Below, piece by piece: positions 36,214 through 48,425 of a stretch of 64,000 bases of DNA. The notes below the pieces were generated by a model. It saw only the letters and a program-made list of their open reading frames with translations. It did not search any database and had not been told where the DNA came from. The first letter of the stretch is position 1, and each line of letters begins with the position of its first letter. This DNA is from Hemileia vastatrix (taxonomy: Eukaryota; Basidiomycota; Pucciniomycetes; Pucciniales; Zaghouaniaceae): positions 25,538,501-25,602,500 of the forward strand of contig JASXTE010000015.1 of the NCBI GenBank assembly GCA_030280995.1, read 5' to 3'. The translations under genes were made by a program, and so were the position numbers.

Positions 36214-38642
36214 ATGTCAAGTCTCAGATGTGTTGGACAGTTCTCAATAACAATCGATCAAATTTATATAAATGTAATTTCAAGATTTCAAAACTCACCA
36301 ACCCCCACAATTTTACAGCGAGGCCATTCGAATGTTCATATTTTTGGACTATTTGAAGAAAGAAAACCAACCCTTCTCGGTAATCTTTCTCAAGTGCAGA
36401 GTCAGCACATTGGACCACTATTGGGTGACATTGGCTCTGGATCTCACCATTTAAACCAAAGAAGTGCCTTGAATCCTATGAAGCCTTTCTCTTTTCATGC
36501 TTACTTGGTTCCAGTTTTTGGTAATCAGTATCAACTTTGGGGATGCCTCTTTTCTTCAAGTACACTAATCAGTCTTGCTAAAGAAGCATTTTCTTCTGCA
36601 CAAATTGATTTATGTCCAATCCTGAACTACGACTCCACTATCTTTTTTAATATCCCGCATGTAATTTTTGAAGGCTCTTTCCAAATATCTCAGAGTACTC
36701 AAGATTGGAAAGCTGATCAACTTATCCGAGGAATCAAAACAGTTCTCAAAACACATCAACTTCAAGCAATAAATTTTATGATTGACAATGAACGAATGTT
36801 AAAGGAAAAGTTGGATATCATGTGGAGGCACCAGGACAACCATTGGCTTAGAACTGGATTCGATGACTATAAAGATCAGTTTCCTAACAATCAATTAACG
36901 CCTGAAGGAAACGGGTCAATACTTGCTGATGATATGGGTTTGGGAAAGACACTTTCAACTCTTTCTCTTATAAGTGCAACTCAAGGTGAAGCAAGACAAT
37001 TCCAGGTATCAGAAAATCAAGAAGGTATTAATCGGAGTTCAGCCACACTGATTATATGCCCCCTGGCAACACTATCGAATTGGATCAATGAAATAAGTGT
37101 GCACTTTGAAGATAATGCGCTTCCTTTCAAGGTTCTTTATGGGAAGGATTGTCAAAATACTAATGTCAATGAGCTACAGGACACTGCTATTGTTTTAACG
37201 ACCTATGAAATAGCTAGCCCAACGATGTCAAAAAATCAAAGCCAAAAAAAGATACCAGTGACTCAAATGCTCTTTTGGTATAGAGTTGTTTTAGATGAAT
37301 CTCAGTTAGTTCCCATTTCTATATCTAAAACTTAAAACTTAATTTTTATAATCAATTTTTATAAATATTCTTTTAGTTACATTAAAAATCCTTACTCGCA
37401 GAGGGCTCAAACAATATTTGACTTGGAATCCCAACACCGACTATGCTTGACTGGAACTCCACTTCAGAACAGGCCCACTGACCTTCAAAGTCTCATATTT
37501 TTTCTTAGAATCGAAAAGTGGCAAGAAGACTGGTTGTGGAAGAATTTCCTTTTTCCAGGTTTGCAAAAAGGAAAGGCTAATTCTATTAAATCAATCAATC
37601 ACTTAATGAAAGTCATAAGCCTACATAGAACAAAGGATGCAATTTTGTCTCTTCCAAAAAAGATTCAAAGGGGGATATTGGTTCAATTAGCAGATCCATG
37701 GAGGTCTAAACTTGATGTGCTTCAAGAAGGATTCACTGAGCAATATGGGCCCTCCAGAAGCACTGACTTCCCTTGGGACTCATCTGAGTTTCTAAGAGAG
37801 CTGATGATTTTAAGAAAATTCTGCAACCATCCAATCTACGAAAATCTAGATGAAACTCCAACTTTTGATTTCACCTGGCAGAATTCTGCAAAGATTTGTC
37901 ATCTTATAGGCCACTTAAAAAACTTTTTGTCTGGTGAAAGGGATATAAATTTTCCAAAAGCTGTTATATTCTCCAACTTTGCAGACTTTTTGCAGATGTA
38001 AGTGATTCTATAATGAATTGTTTTACAAAATTGTGTTGGCTTATTAAAAACAATTTTCTAATATTTCAAAATAGAATAAAAATGGCTTTAGATGACCACA
38101 ATATTAGGTATACCCAGCTTACGGGTGAACTCAGCAGGACAAAGCAAGACAAAAATATGCATGAATTCCATTTTAATAAAAATTGCCAAGTTTTGGTTGG
38201 AACGATTCAGGCTGCAGGAGTGGGTATAGATCTCAGGTGTGCTCAAAATGTATATATAATGGTGAGCTCAATGTCTTTTATTTCATATTAAGAACAAAAA
38301 TATTAAATTTTTTATATGTTCAATGTTGAAATAGGAGCCAAATTGGAATCCAGCAGTTGAGCAACAGGCTGTTGATCGGCTGTATAGAATGGGGCAGCAA
38401 AATGAAGTAAATGTTTTGAATTATATTGTACAAGGAAGTATAGCATTCAGCATGTATAAGATTCAAAGGAAAAAAATGGAGCTAACAATGTAAGCCAAAT
38501 TTCATTTCTATAAATTTTAATGATAATAGTAATCATTAAAATTATGTTTTTGTTTTCAAGGCTAAGTGTCCCAAACAGTGGAAATGAGGAGTATGAGTGT
38601 GCAAACCTATTATTAAGGGAGTTTGTCAATCACTCACATTAG
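36214..38642 (+). CDS. SNF2-family DNA-dependent ATPase (RAD5/RAD16/HLTF-like, no RING)
   Basis: SNF2 enzymes translocate on DNA and remodel chromatin in the nucleus. Five exons (36,214-37,304; 37,377-37,997; 38,075-38,261; 38,335-38,489; 38,561-38,642) join to exactly 712 codons (711 aa) with no internal stop, and all four introns obey GT-AG. Motif I is DDMGLGKT (residues 239-246), motif II is DESH (361-364, replacing DEGH/DEAH). LTGTPLQNRP, a TIQAAGVGIDL motif V and QQAVDRLYRMGQ (about 643-654, motif VI) follow. The ~180-residue N-terminus and the large spacer before motif I resemble the RAD5/RAD16 group. However, the RING finger usual between motifs III and IV is absent, so no ubiquitin-ligase role is implied. 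Its stop overlaps the end of the convergent family-X gene by 17 bp. Confidence 0.93.
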
Positions 38643-39747
38643 AGGAAGAAAGAATTTCAAGGAGAGCAGGTAAATTTATGGGATTTTGAGGATTTAAAAG
38701 TCTGAGTTGTTGAGGATTTAGAGATGCAAGATATAAGGGAGAATAACAGTCATTCGGCAAACCCCGGGGGACATGAGAAGGATTAAGGTTAGGGGATAAT
38801 GTTGAAACCAAACTGATTCTTTTGTACAAGGCCAAGTCCTTTAGCACACTTCCAGAGTAGGTTGAATTATCTCGAATATCAAAGTGTTGTTGGTCAAGAT
38901 ATTGTGCAACTTTAGAAAAATCTTCAGACCTCCATTGCATTAAGATACGTCTTAACGATCCATCATTATCAATTTCGGTGTCTGAACAACACTTGATGTT
39001 TGTGAAAAGGTTGTGATAAGTTTCACAATGTGGAAGTTGTTTAAGAAGTTTAGTTCGGTTAACTGAATTCTAAGAATCTTTGTTATTTGAAATAAAGGTC
39101 ATAAATAAAAACGGTTGAAAAAAAAGGGATTTTCATACTTTTTTTTTTATTCTATATTTATGCTTTCTCACTTTGATTATTTCTTGAGAGCTATGAGAAT
39201 CCTTCCCAAGTCTTAATCTATCAGCATGACCTAAAAACCAACGGTGAAGAACTCCTATTTGATTTGAGAAGCTAATTTGAGTTGAGTCAATTGGATATGC
39301 AATCAAATTATTGGTTTTTAAGGCATTGTCCCAGTGTTTAATGAGAATATTTGCCAAGACCTGGTTCCATTTGTCAAACCAATCTAGGTTCCAAGCGAAA
39401 GTTGATCCTGGGAAACCACACATGCGAAGGTGCTCAATAAAAGATTCACGGAAAATTGGTGGAAACTTTTCCAAAACCGCTGAATTTGATTCTGGATGAG
39501 GTAGTTCAAAGGCAATGTTGCAAGAATTCATGTCGAATGATGAAAATCTGTCTAATTGCTCTTCAGTAGGGTTTTGTTTCCATCCATTTGATTCTGGTGA
39601 CATATCCAAAAGTGAACGACAAAAATTGTGTATAGATCTACAAAAGTGAGAATTGAATGGAGGCAAAGTCTCATTAAAAATTCTATTAAGTGTTCTTGTG
39701 TTTGTGGGCAGGTTTCCATGAGGAAAGTAAGAGCTACTAGGGTTCAT
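38626..39747 (-). CDS. Unrecognised family-X protein, copy 1 (intact)
   Basis: Two exons on the minus strand (39,747-39,139 and 39,069-38,626), intron 69 bp with GTATGA...CTTAG, giving 350 aa with no stop. No domain is recognised. Visible features are a Trp/Phe-rich central block (GFPGSTFAWNLDWFDKWNQ, residues ~110-130), a basic stretch RKHKYRIKKK at the exon junction and a C-terminal block VPRGLPNDCYSPLYL. The plus-strand gene at 44,627-46,272 matches all three blocks, so this is a duplicated family within element C. It is convergent with SNF2 (17-bp overlap). The divergent transposase lies about 1.1 kb upstream. A regulatory or DNA-binding accessory of the transposon, comparable to the second protein of CACTA elements, is possible but only inferred. 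Confidence 0.8.
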
Positions 39748-40821
39748 AAATAATTAGATTAAGAAAGTGTTCAATTAAATTAAACAAAGAGGAAGGATAA
39801 ATTGTTGAGCTCCAAAACTTTATGATCAAAGTTGATTTAAGGAGAAATATCACAAAAATTAAGAATAAGAAATATTTCGACTTTATGGAATTATAATATG
39901 CATAAATTATATTTTTATATGCAACTTGAACTCAAAAGGAATGGTATAAAATAAAGAGAATGATTATGTGATAAAAGCAGACTCATTTAAGAAACAGATT
40001 TTTTTTTCTTTTCAAAAAATTGTTCCACAAAAATAATTTGTTAAATGTGAGGCTATGTTCATTTTTTGATTACCAAAAAATTATTTTTGGTCCAATATGA
40101 TAGTAATACATATTCTATTGAGTAATTTTTTTCAACCTGAATAAATAGACTAGAGTGTCACTTCATCACATTTATGTATGAAAAGTTATACAAGGTTTCA
40201 GCTTTTATGTAATTCTTTAAGGTTTACACTTTTGTAGCATCTATTATTTGAGTATTTTTGATTTTTTCTTTATAGAAAATTCTACCTAGTACAGACCAAT
40301 TTTCAAATTGAAAGAAATATGTTTGTGATTGTTTTTTACAAAATATTAAACTTATTTTTGGGTTTAACTTTGATTTTTGGGGTAATTTTTTAAAAATTAT
40401 GTTAAAAATATGGATTACTTTTCTTATAGTCCATAACTAAGAATTTTTATCAAAATCAAATAATTATAGGGTAGTTAGATATAACTCAGAAGGCATTTGA
40501 TAGAAAAACAATTAAGATGCTTGCGCGTACAACAGAATTTTTTCTATGATAGAAAATATTCTGATTAACATGCATGCATTGTTGTACAAATGCAGAGAGT
40601 ATACAGAATACAAATAAAGTAGACTGCATAACTTTAAGTTAATATATAATTTATCCGATTAAAAATTAAACATTTAAACTTAAATAATTTCAACACATAT
40701 TCCATAATATTCTTTTGATAAAAAAATGTAGCTTATATTAGCTAGTGCCTTTCAAAAAAAGGAATACCTTCAATCGGTAACTTCGAATAGCTAACTTATT
40801 CCTACAATTATCACAATTACA
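39748..40821. other. Gene-free spacer between family-X copy 1 and transposase
   Basis: AT-rich, no repeat recognised; should contain divergent promoters for both genes. Confidence 0.5.
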
Positions 40822-43800
40822 ATGCCTCCATTTTTTCATGTATGTAAATGTCAAGATCTTGGATGTGTCAATAGAAAGTATCAAACTTCTTCTGGGTCCT
40901 TTGAAGTTGGTATGGCTTTCAAAAGCTCTAATTCTTATGCAAAACATCAAGAGGAAAGAAATAGGAAGGCCCAGATGGTTATTTCTTCCAACAATCCACT
41001 TAACATTGGAAGTTCCCGCTCCACAGAAACAGTAAGCTGTATATCTATAGTTCAATGTTAGAATTAAAGTCTTTATGATGTTTCAATGATTTATTACATA
41101 GGGGCAGTTGCTATTGGGGGCAGAAGTATCTTCAACAGTCTCTAGAAACTCAAATCTTGGGGAACGGTATAGCCAAATAATTATGTGGCAGGAAGCAAAG
41201 CTTTCTCTGATTCATCATTTGAGCAAAGAAGGTTGTACTCAATTTTTGGATGAAGAAATTAAGAAGCTCAAACTTCTAGGTGATAGTGGAATACTGGATT
41301 CTGATAGCATTGTCCGCCTGGTCCCACGCTCGATAGATACAGTTTTTGTCGATTAAAGCTCAATCAATCATTTTTCACTAAAACATGCTGTCCTAAATGC
41401 TTTGCTCTTTATGAGTATAACTCTGAATCTCAACCATCTATACTATGTTTCAATCAACCGTTTCTTTCATCATCAAAGCGCTATTTAAAAATGTTTGGAG
41501 CAGGACAAATTGCAGTTAAATGTGATTAAATGCTGTATTTGATGGAGGAACATCAAGAACATGTAAAATACTTATCTCTTAAAACATTTCATCACCATTC
41601 TTTTATCGACTGGCTTAAGGAAAAGATCAAACTGTTCAAATTTGAGCTTCTGATTGAGAAGAAAACCCCTGTGGCAGAACGTGTAGAGTGTGATTTGATG
41701 AAGGATGTTTGTGATGGTTCAATTTGGAAAAACTTTCCCATAACCACTCCAGCTCTGGATAGAAATGATGATGAATATACAATAACTTCAGGCAACTTAA
41801 TGTTTACTTTATATGTCGACTGTTTTAGGCCTGGTGGCAATAGGATTGGAGGTCATCAGAAGTCTTTAGGCAATATTATGATGGTGTGTATGAACCTACC
41901 TCAAGAAGATAGATACAAAATGGAAAATCTTTTTTTGTATTCTATTATACCCGGACCAACAGAACCCACAAGTTAACAGCTTAATCACCTTCTAAAACCA
42001 CTGGTTAATGATCTACAAACTCTATGGGATGGTATATTGATTGAAAAGACACATCTTTATCCACGAGGCTGGAAATTAAGAGTTGCATTGTTCTCTTTGA
42101 TAGGTGACATTCCTGCAATACAAAAATTGGCTGGCTTTTCGAGTCACTCTGAAAAAATGTTCTGCTCTTTCTGTAATATCTCTAAAGATGAAATTAGTGA
42201 AAAGAATGTGGGAAATTTTTCATTACGGAATCATGAGGATCATATGTGCTGGGCAACAAAGTGGAAAAATTCTAAGTCACATTGGGAGCATGTATCAATT
42301 GTTCAAAAATATGGGGTACGATGGAGTGAGCTGAATAACCTTGAATATTGGCGTCCAACTGAATATTGCTCAATTGATGTTATGCATTCACATATTCTTG
42401 GCAACCTAAAAGATCACAGTCTAAGCTATTTTCAAATCCAAAATGCAGCAAAAGATCTAGAAAGAAAGCTGGAAAAGGATAAAAATTGGCATATAAGAGA
42501 AGAAGATGATGATTTCTTTTCTGATACTTCACTGCACAAACATTCGAAAAAACGTAGAAGTAGCTTAAGCACCACGAATAATGATGATGATGATACAGGA
42601 CACACGAGACAGCACAAGCGGCAAAGACGTACAAGTTCAAGACAGTCATCAAGTCATCATGGACTTGATAATGAAGGATTGGGAACAAATCGATCAAGAA
42701 GCCAGAGTAGGTCATCCAGCTCCAAATTTATTCCTCCATATAGCGATGTGGCCTCAATACAGTCTCACAGAAGTGACAGTAGGAATTCATTGTATAACTT
42801 GAGGCAAAGAAGCATTAGCATATCACAGAGTGAAGGATCTCACTCATCAAATGAGACAGCTAGAGATGAAGAAAATAAAAGGAAAGGTAAGGAGAAAGAA
42901 AATGAAGGTAGTAGTAATCCACGAATCACAGCAGCAGAGCTACAGGTTGTATGGAAGATGATTGATCAAGTAAGAAGACCTTCCTGGCTAACACGAGTTC
43001 CAAAATCAGTAGGATCTAAAAAGGCAGGATTACTCAAGGCAGCAGAATGGCACATGCTGTATACTCTCTACTTCCCTTTGTCACTTATACCCCTTTAGTT
43101 TGAAAAATTTAAAGAATCTGAATCTTCAGCTTCCTCAGCTGATAAACCAAGAGAATATTATCTTCTCAAGTCACTTGTAACATTATGCTCAATCACCAAT
43201 TTTTTGACATTAAAAAATATACAGACTAATGAGCTTAAAGATCTAGATCCATTTCTGTTAGAGTATCGTGAGTGCCTTGAAGAGGGTTGGAACAATATTA
43301 ATGTAAAGCCAAATCTGCATATCACTCAACATTATCCTGAAATGATAAAGTGTCTTGGTCCACCATCAGGTACAGCTACTTGGTCTGGAGAGCGGGTGAA
43401 TCATATATTATCTGAAATTCCAAACAATCACCATCCACGTATGTAATGTTTGTAAGCAATGATTTAAAAACTCAGCTGTGCTAATTTATTAATATTTACC
43501 ACAGGAGAGATACCGCTAACAATGCTCAAACATTGGTATCGGAATTCTAGGGTATTAGATCTTGGTGAAGCTGAAGATAATGATCGATGTGAGACTAAAA
43601 AAATCCATATTGATCTCGATAAACAAAACAAATGGATCCATCTAAGTATGGCATTATTTACTAAATGGGTAAGGTCACGAATGGGAAAAGAAACTTCAAG
43701 ACGGGCTTTGACACCATCGGAGAAAAGTGGGGATTGGGTAGTTGAAAATGTAGCAAGCATATTGATACATGGAAAGAGGTTTACTAGTTACCATCTTCAC

Positions 43801-44199
43801 ATTGCTAATTCAACAATTGAATTCTACTATGGAAAAGATAGCCAGTTTGTGCAAATTGATGATCTTTTCAGATCAAAGGAAGAGAATGATCAAATATATT
43901 TAATAGTAAGTCCTTTCAAAAAGCTCCGTCCAGAAGAAACATCAAAGGATCCCTATGAGCTTTTCCCACAAGTGCATTGTCGGTTAGTAAGAGTAGCCAA
44001 AGCAACTCAAATTGTGATTAAGAAAGATGCAATAATTGGACATGCAGCTACTGTCGAGCACAAAAAAGGAATGTTTGGAATCAAAGACGAGGTTGTCACT
44101 GCCATTGGACTGCAGACAGTAGTGAGTGAAAAAATTAATCAAATTTATTTTCTGTTGACTAACATCTTTGTGTTAATTTGGGATTGGGGAAATTTGTAG
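40822..44199 (+). pseudogene. Tnp2/Transposase_21-type CACTA transposase, decayed
   Basis: Catalyses excision and insertion of CACTA elements. The first exon (40,822-41,031) encodes a small Cys/His cluster (CKCQDLGC ... H). After an intron ending at 41,101 come PKCFALYEYNSE (a second CxxC region), the family blocks DCFRPGGN, MVCMNLPQEDRY, SIIPGPTEPTS, GDIPAIQKLAGFSSHSEKMF with CSFC, SIDVMHSHILGNLKDHSL (conserved D and H), a Ser/Arg/Asp-rich insertion (42,480-42,930), then PSWLTRVPKSVG. The last exon starts at about 43,505. Defects are a frameshift near 41,340, TAA at 41,527-41,529, TAA at 41,974-41,976 and TAG at 43,096-43,098. The three in-frame stops can each be a single C-to-T change of CAA or CAG. 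The exact 3' end is uncertain. Confidence 0.9.
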
Positions 44200-44212
44200 G
44201 ATTGGTGATATT

Positions 44213-44626
44213 TGTAAATGGTGAAAGAAATAATTCAATGCTCGATTAAAAAATGCAATGCATCCAACTTACCTTATCATAAATCAGTGAACAATTACTT
44301 TGGTTGCTTTTATTGCGAGAGAACCCATGCTTTCAATGAGTCATTTTTATCTTAAATGTAAGAATGAAAGAAATAAAATCATGATAATGAGAAATATGAT
44401 AAAATTTTTACTTAATGAATGATCTTCTTGCTCATTCATCTACTATAAATAGTTTGACCTTCCAACTTTAGCTGATAGATATATATTATTCACTTTATTT
44501 TTCGACAAGAGAACATACACGTTTACAAGACTATAATACATAGTATCTTTTTTTACTTTAGCTTTGATAGGTAAAAATTTTAACAACTGATTATTTTTAT
44601 TTTATTTTATTTTATTACAGTTCATT
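44213..44626. other. Intergenic, likely promoter of family-X copy 2
   Basis: AT-rich spacer with a pyrimidine tract just before 44,627. No gene. Confidence 0.4.
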
Positions 44627-46272
44627 ATGGATGATAATTTTGAAGGGATGTCTGTTGACCCAACCGATTCTGATTGTTTTCCCCCTCAACATACTAATAC
44701 TGGAAATACTCCTCCACCACCCTCTGCTGATCCACCTCCAGATGCATCTCAATCTGTACCACCTAATCCCAATCCAGGCGAAGAGTCTCATTCAGAACCG
44801 AGAAATTTTAATCCCAATCATCCTTCTGCTTCTGAAAGTGCTGATCAGCTAGGAAGAGATTGGGCTAGTGAAGTATTGAGGGAATTTTTCGGAGACCAAT
44901 CATCATCTGCTCAGCCTAACCAAGGAGCAAGCACAAGTGGAGCAGGTAAGTCAAATTTGTAGTGTATTCTTTTGTTGAAAAATAACCAATTTAATTAACT
45001 TATTTGAATTGTTAGTGAATCCCTCAATCATTATGGGTATCAGTGATTACCACAGACTCAATTCAGCAGAGTCTCATGAGTGAGAACGGGGGTTAAGGGC
45101 TGTAAGAGGCTTAGTTAGAAGGAATGATGTTCCCAGGAGCTCGGACAGTCTAAATAGAAATATTTACCACTTTCTGAAGTATTGTCTTGGGGGACCAACA
45201 CAAATATCAAAATATCCTGCGAGCCCAACACCTTTGGAGATTGAAAATTGGAAAGATTGGAGCCAATTCAAACTAAAAACCATTCAAACTGTCCTAACCC
45301 AAGTCCAATCTTCTAACCGTGCCAATTCTGCAGCTGATCGACAATTTCTGATAACCAATTCTATAGCCTTCTTGCAATCCAAAATTCGACTACCCGAATT
45401 TTTTCCAGCACCTGAGCCTCAAGGACTAAAAGGAGGAGCACCGATCCCACTTTCTGTCAAAAGAAACTTAGAGCGTGAATTGCAAGAAAAAGGTTTTCGG
45501 AAATTTGCGTTTGATTGGACTTGCCGTGATTTTTCAGAATCAACTTGGAATCAAGTCATGGGAAGCATAGTATGCGACCACTGTACCAGATGGCTCACCA
45601 CCTTGAATACAATCGATCAGTCAAAGCTTCAGTTCACTCAATGTGTTATTGAGAAATGGGTAGTTAATAAGGGGAAGGAGATGATAAGGTTGTTTGGGCA
45701 AGAAGAGGAAAGGGTAGCAAGAGAAAAGATTGAAAAGAGGGCAAGGACACAAGTAAAACGTTATCGGACCAAGGTAAGTTTTTTATTTTACTTTGCTTTT
45801 TGTTATTATGAAGCTGATTTAGTTGGAATTCAGATTGCTAGTGCACGCTACAAGTTAGCAAGAGATCTCTGCAGTGATGTGCCAGGTTTTGTTGTGCTTT
45901 TTCATGATACTAGGTGCATCTCTGATATCGAGGAAGGCCCAGCACCAGCCCCAACTGCACCTATCCGAGCTATTCCTGGATGGTGAAATCCTGAACTCAA
46001 TGATTTGTTTAAAAAAATGGATAAGATGACAAAGGACTTAGCCCATACACCAGCTCAAAAAATCAGCATTAAAAACATATTCACGGTCATCAGAAAGGAC
46101 AGTTGCACAAAATGGTATATTCAATGTTCCCAAATACCTCCCCAAGAATTGCTATTCAGCAACCTTTTTGCAAGGATTATCTGTGAATGAACGTGAGTCA
46201 CTTGGGGTTGGAGCTGATATTGATCTGGTAAAGATTCGGGAATCAATTAATAGAGCATCAACATCATCATAA
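44627..46272 (+). pseudogene. Family-X protein, copy 2 (decayed)
   Basis: Exons 44,627-44,945, 45,016-45,773 and from 45,834. The N-terminus is Pro/Ser-rich and acidic; the core FRKFAFDWTCRDFSESTWNQ matches FAWNLDWFDKWNQ of copy 1. The tail VPKYLPKNCYSATFLQGL matches VPRGLPNDCYSPLYL. Defects are TGA at 45,081-45,083, TGA at 45,984-45,986 (copy 1 has Arg after the Trp at the aligned site, consistent with CGA to TGA) and a one-base-class frameshift between about 46,040 and 46,085 before the tail. The orientation is the same as the transposase, 0.4 kb downstream of it. Copy 1 is intact and inverted relative to it. Function unknown. Confidence 0.75.
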
Positions 46273-46487
46273 CTTAGGTATAACGGTGATCTTCTGTGTA
46301 ATATAGCTATCTTATATTGAATTTTATGTATTCTGTTTTTTTTCAAAGCAGCTTGGTAAATGTTATAAAGTGATATTGAGAGAGAGTAACATTTTATTTA
46401 AGAAAAACAAATAATGTATGAGATATAAAAATGTATTTTCAACAAATTGATGGTCCATACCTCTTTATGTCACATTTATGTATCCAT

Positions 46488-48425
46488 ATTAATTTCAATC
46501 GAATTTAATGTTGACCAATACATAGTGAATACACGCTATGCCACTTATACTTGCCAGGCATTGCTACCATTAAATATGCCAGTATCAAAAATTAATTCCG
46601 ATTGAAATTAATGAGCATGATAATCATGAATTTCTGGAGTCAACTGCTTATTTTTATGCATGGTGCCTTGCCAACATTAATTTCGATCGAAATTACTTTT
46701 GATACTGGCATATTGCATGGTGTCTATTCCTGGAAAGTGTAAGTGGCATAGTGTGTATTCATTACGTATTGGTCAACATTAATTTCAATAGAATTTAATA
46801 TTGACATTTTCATATTGAACCCAAACCAGCAAACGACCCAAAAAATTCTTCATAAAACTGCTCATTAATTTTGATCGAAATTAGTGAGCACCATATACAT
46901 ATTGAATGGTAGTTATATCTGGTGTGTGTAAGTTGTAAAGCTTGTGTTCAATGTTTATTGGTCAACATTAATTTTGATTGAAATTAATATTAATGTGTAA
47001 ATGATATTTACATGCTCAATATGCATTGTAATGTGTTTACTTAAGAATAGAGTGCCCTACTTTTCATCTTACATAAAAATGCTTGGTGGCATGTCAAATT
47101 CAATTTTTATTAAAATTAATGTTGACATGTTACCATGCATAACAGTAAGCAACTGACTGAATAAATTGATGATAATCATGAACCTTAATTTCGATCGAAA
47201 TTAATGTTGCCAAGTGCAGATTGAAAAAAAGCTATGCCACTTACACTAGCCAGGCATATCTACTATTTATTATGTATTGGTCAACATTAATTTTTATAGA
47301 AATTAATATGGATATGTAAATTTTATATTTACCCTCAACATGTATAGTAAATTTCAATACTTAAAAATACTTGCCGTCCTTTACATGTCATGCAAAAAAG
47401 CATTATATCATTTCAACACTAATTTTGATCAAAATTAATGTTGGCATGCCATTATGCATTGAAACAACTAACTGACTGAAAAAGTTCATGATCAAAATGC
47501 TCATTAATTTTGATCAAAATTAATGTTGACCAATACATATTGAATATAAGTAATCTCTGCTTACTCAGACCAGATATAACTACCATTCAATATGTATATG
47601 GTCAGCCTTAATTTCGATTGAAATTAATGGGAAGTTTTATGAAGAATCTTCTGGGTTGTTTTCTGGCTTGGGTCCAATATGCAAATGTCAACATTAAATT
47701 CAATCGAAATTAATGTTGACCAATACATAATGAATACACACTATGCCACTTACACTTTCCAGGCATATATACATGCAATATGCCAGTATCAAAAGTAATT
47801 TCGATCGAAATTAATGTTGGCAAGGCACCATGCATAAAAATAAGCAGTTGACTCCAGAAATTCATGATTATCATGCTCATTAATTTCGATCGAAATTAAT
47901 TTTTGATACTGGCATATTTAATGGTAGCTATGCCTGGCAAGTGTAAGTGGCATAGCATGTATTCATTATGTATTAGTCAACATTAATTTCGATTGAAATT
48001 AATATGGACATGGACTATGCATAAAATTCCTATAAGTATAGGTAAGCTAAGCAGTTAGATAAACTGGTTTGATCAAGTACACCATATAAAAATTGATGTT
48101 TTAATGCCTTGGTTAATTTCGATCAAAATTAATTTTAAGCCATGCATGTTGAATTTTATCTATGTCTGTGTAGTCCATGTGAAATGGCTTGTATTCAATA
48201 TGCAGGGGTCTATATTAATTTCAATCGAAATTATGAGGTTCATTGCCTCATAAATTTGATGGTTTCTGTCAGTGTTTCATGCATGGTGCCATGTGATACT
48301 TGTTGATTCCTATCAAAATTAATTTCAACACCAATATATTGAATACAAACCATGGCACTTACAGTACTTGGTCATAGCTAAAATTCAATATGCTAGTCTC
48401 AAAATTAATTTCGATAGAAATTAAT
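46488..48425. repeat. Array of ~20 CpG palindromes (TTAATTTCGATCGAAATTAA)
   Basis: Copies start at 46,488, 46,591, 46,676, 46,778, 46,864, 46,967, 47,099, 47,185, 47,286, 47,418, 47,503, 47,607, 47,693, 47,794, 47,879, 47,982, 48,113, 48,214, 48,302 and 48,404. The consensus is a perfect 22-bp palindrome with two CpG sites. Most variation among copies is CpG to TpG or CpA. Copies 1-6 and 11-16 mirror each other about 47,246, making a ~1.5-kb imperfect inverted repeat; copies 6-8 and 9-11 are direct duplicates offset by ~319 bp. No coding potential. Subterminal or regulatory binding sites for a transposon protein are the likeliest role (inference). Confidence 0.92.

Noticed and set aside
40822..44199. 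KDZ (Kyakuja-Dileera-Zisupton) transposase
   Set aside because: The blocks MNLPQEDRY, IIPGPTEP and GDIPA...CSFC fit the Tnp2/Transposase_21 family of CACTA elements better.
46488..48425. Resemblance of regularly spaced palindromes to a CRISPR array
   Set aside because: Spacers are mirror or direct copies of each other, not unique, the setting is eukaryotic with introns, and no cas gene is present.
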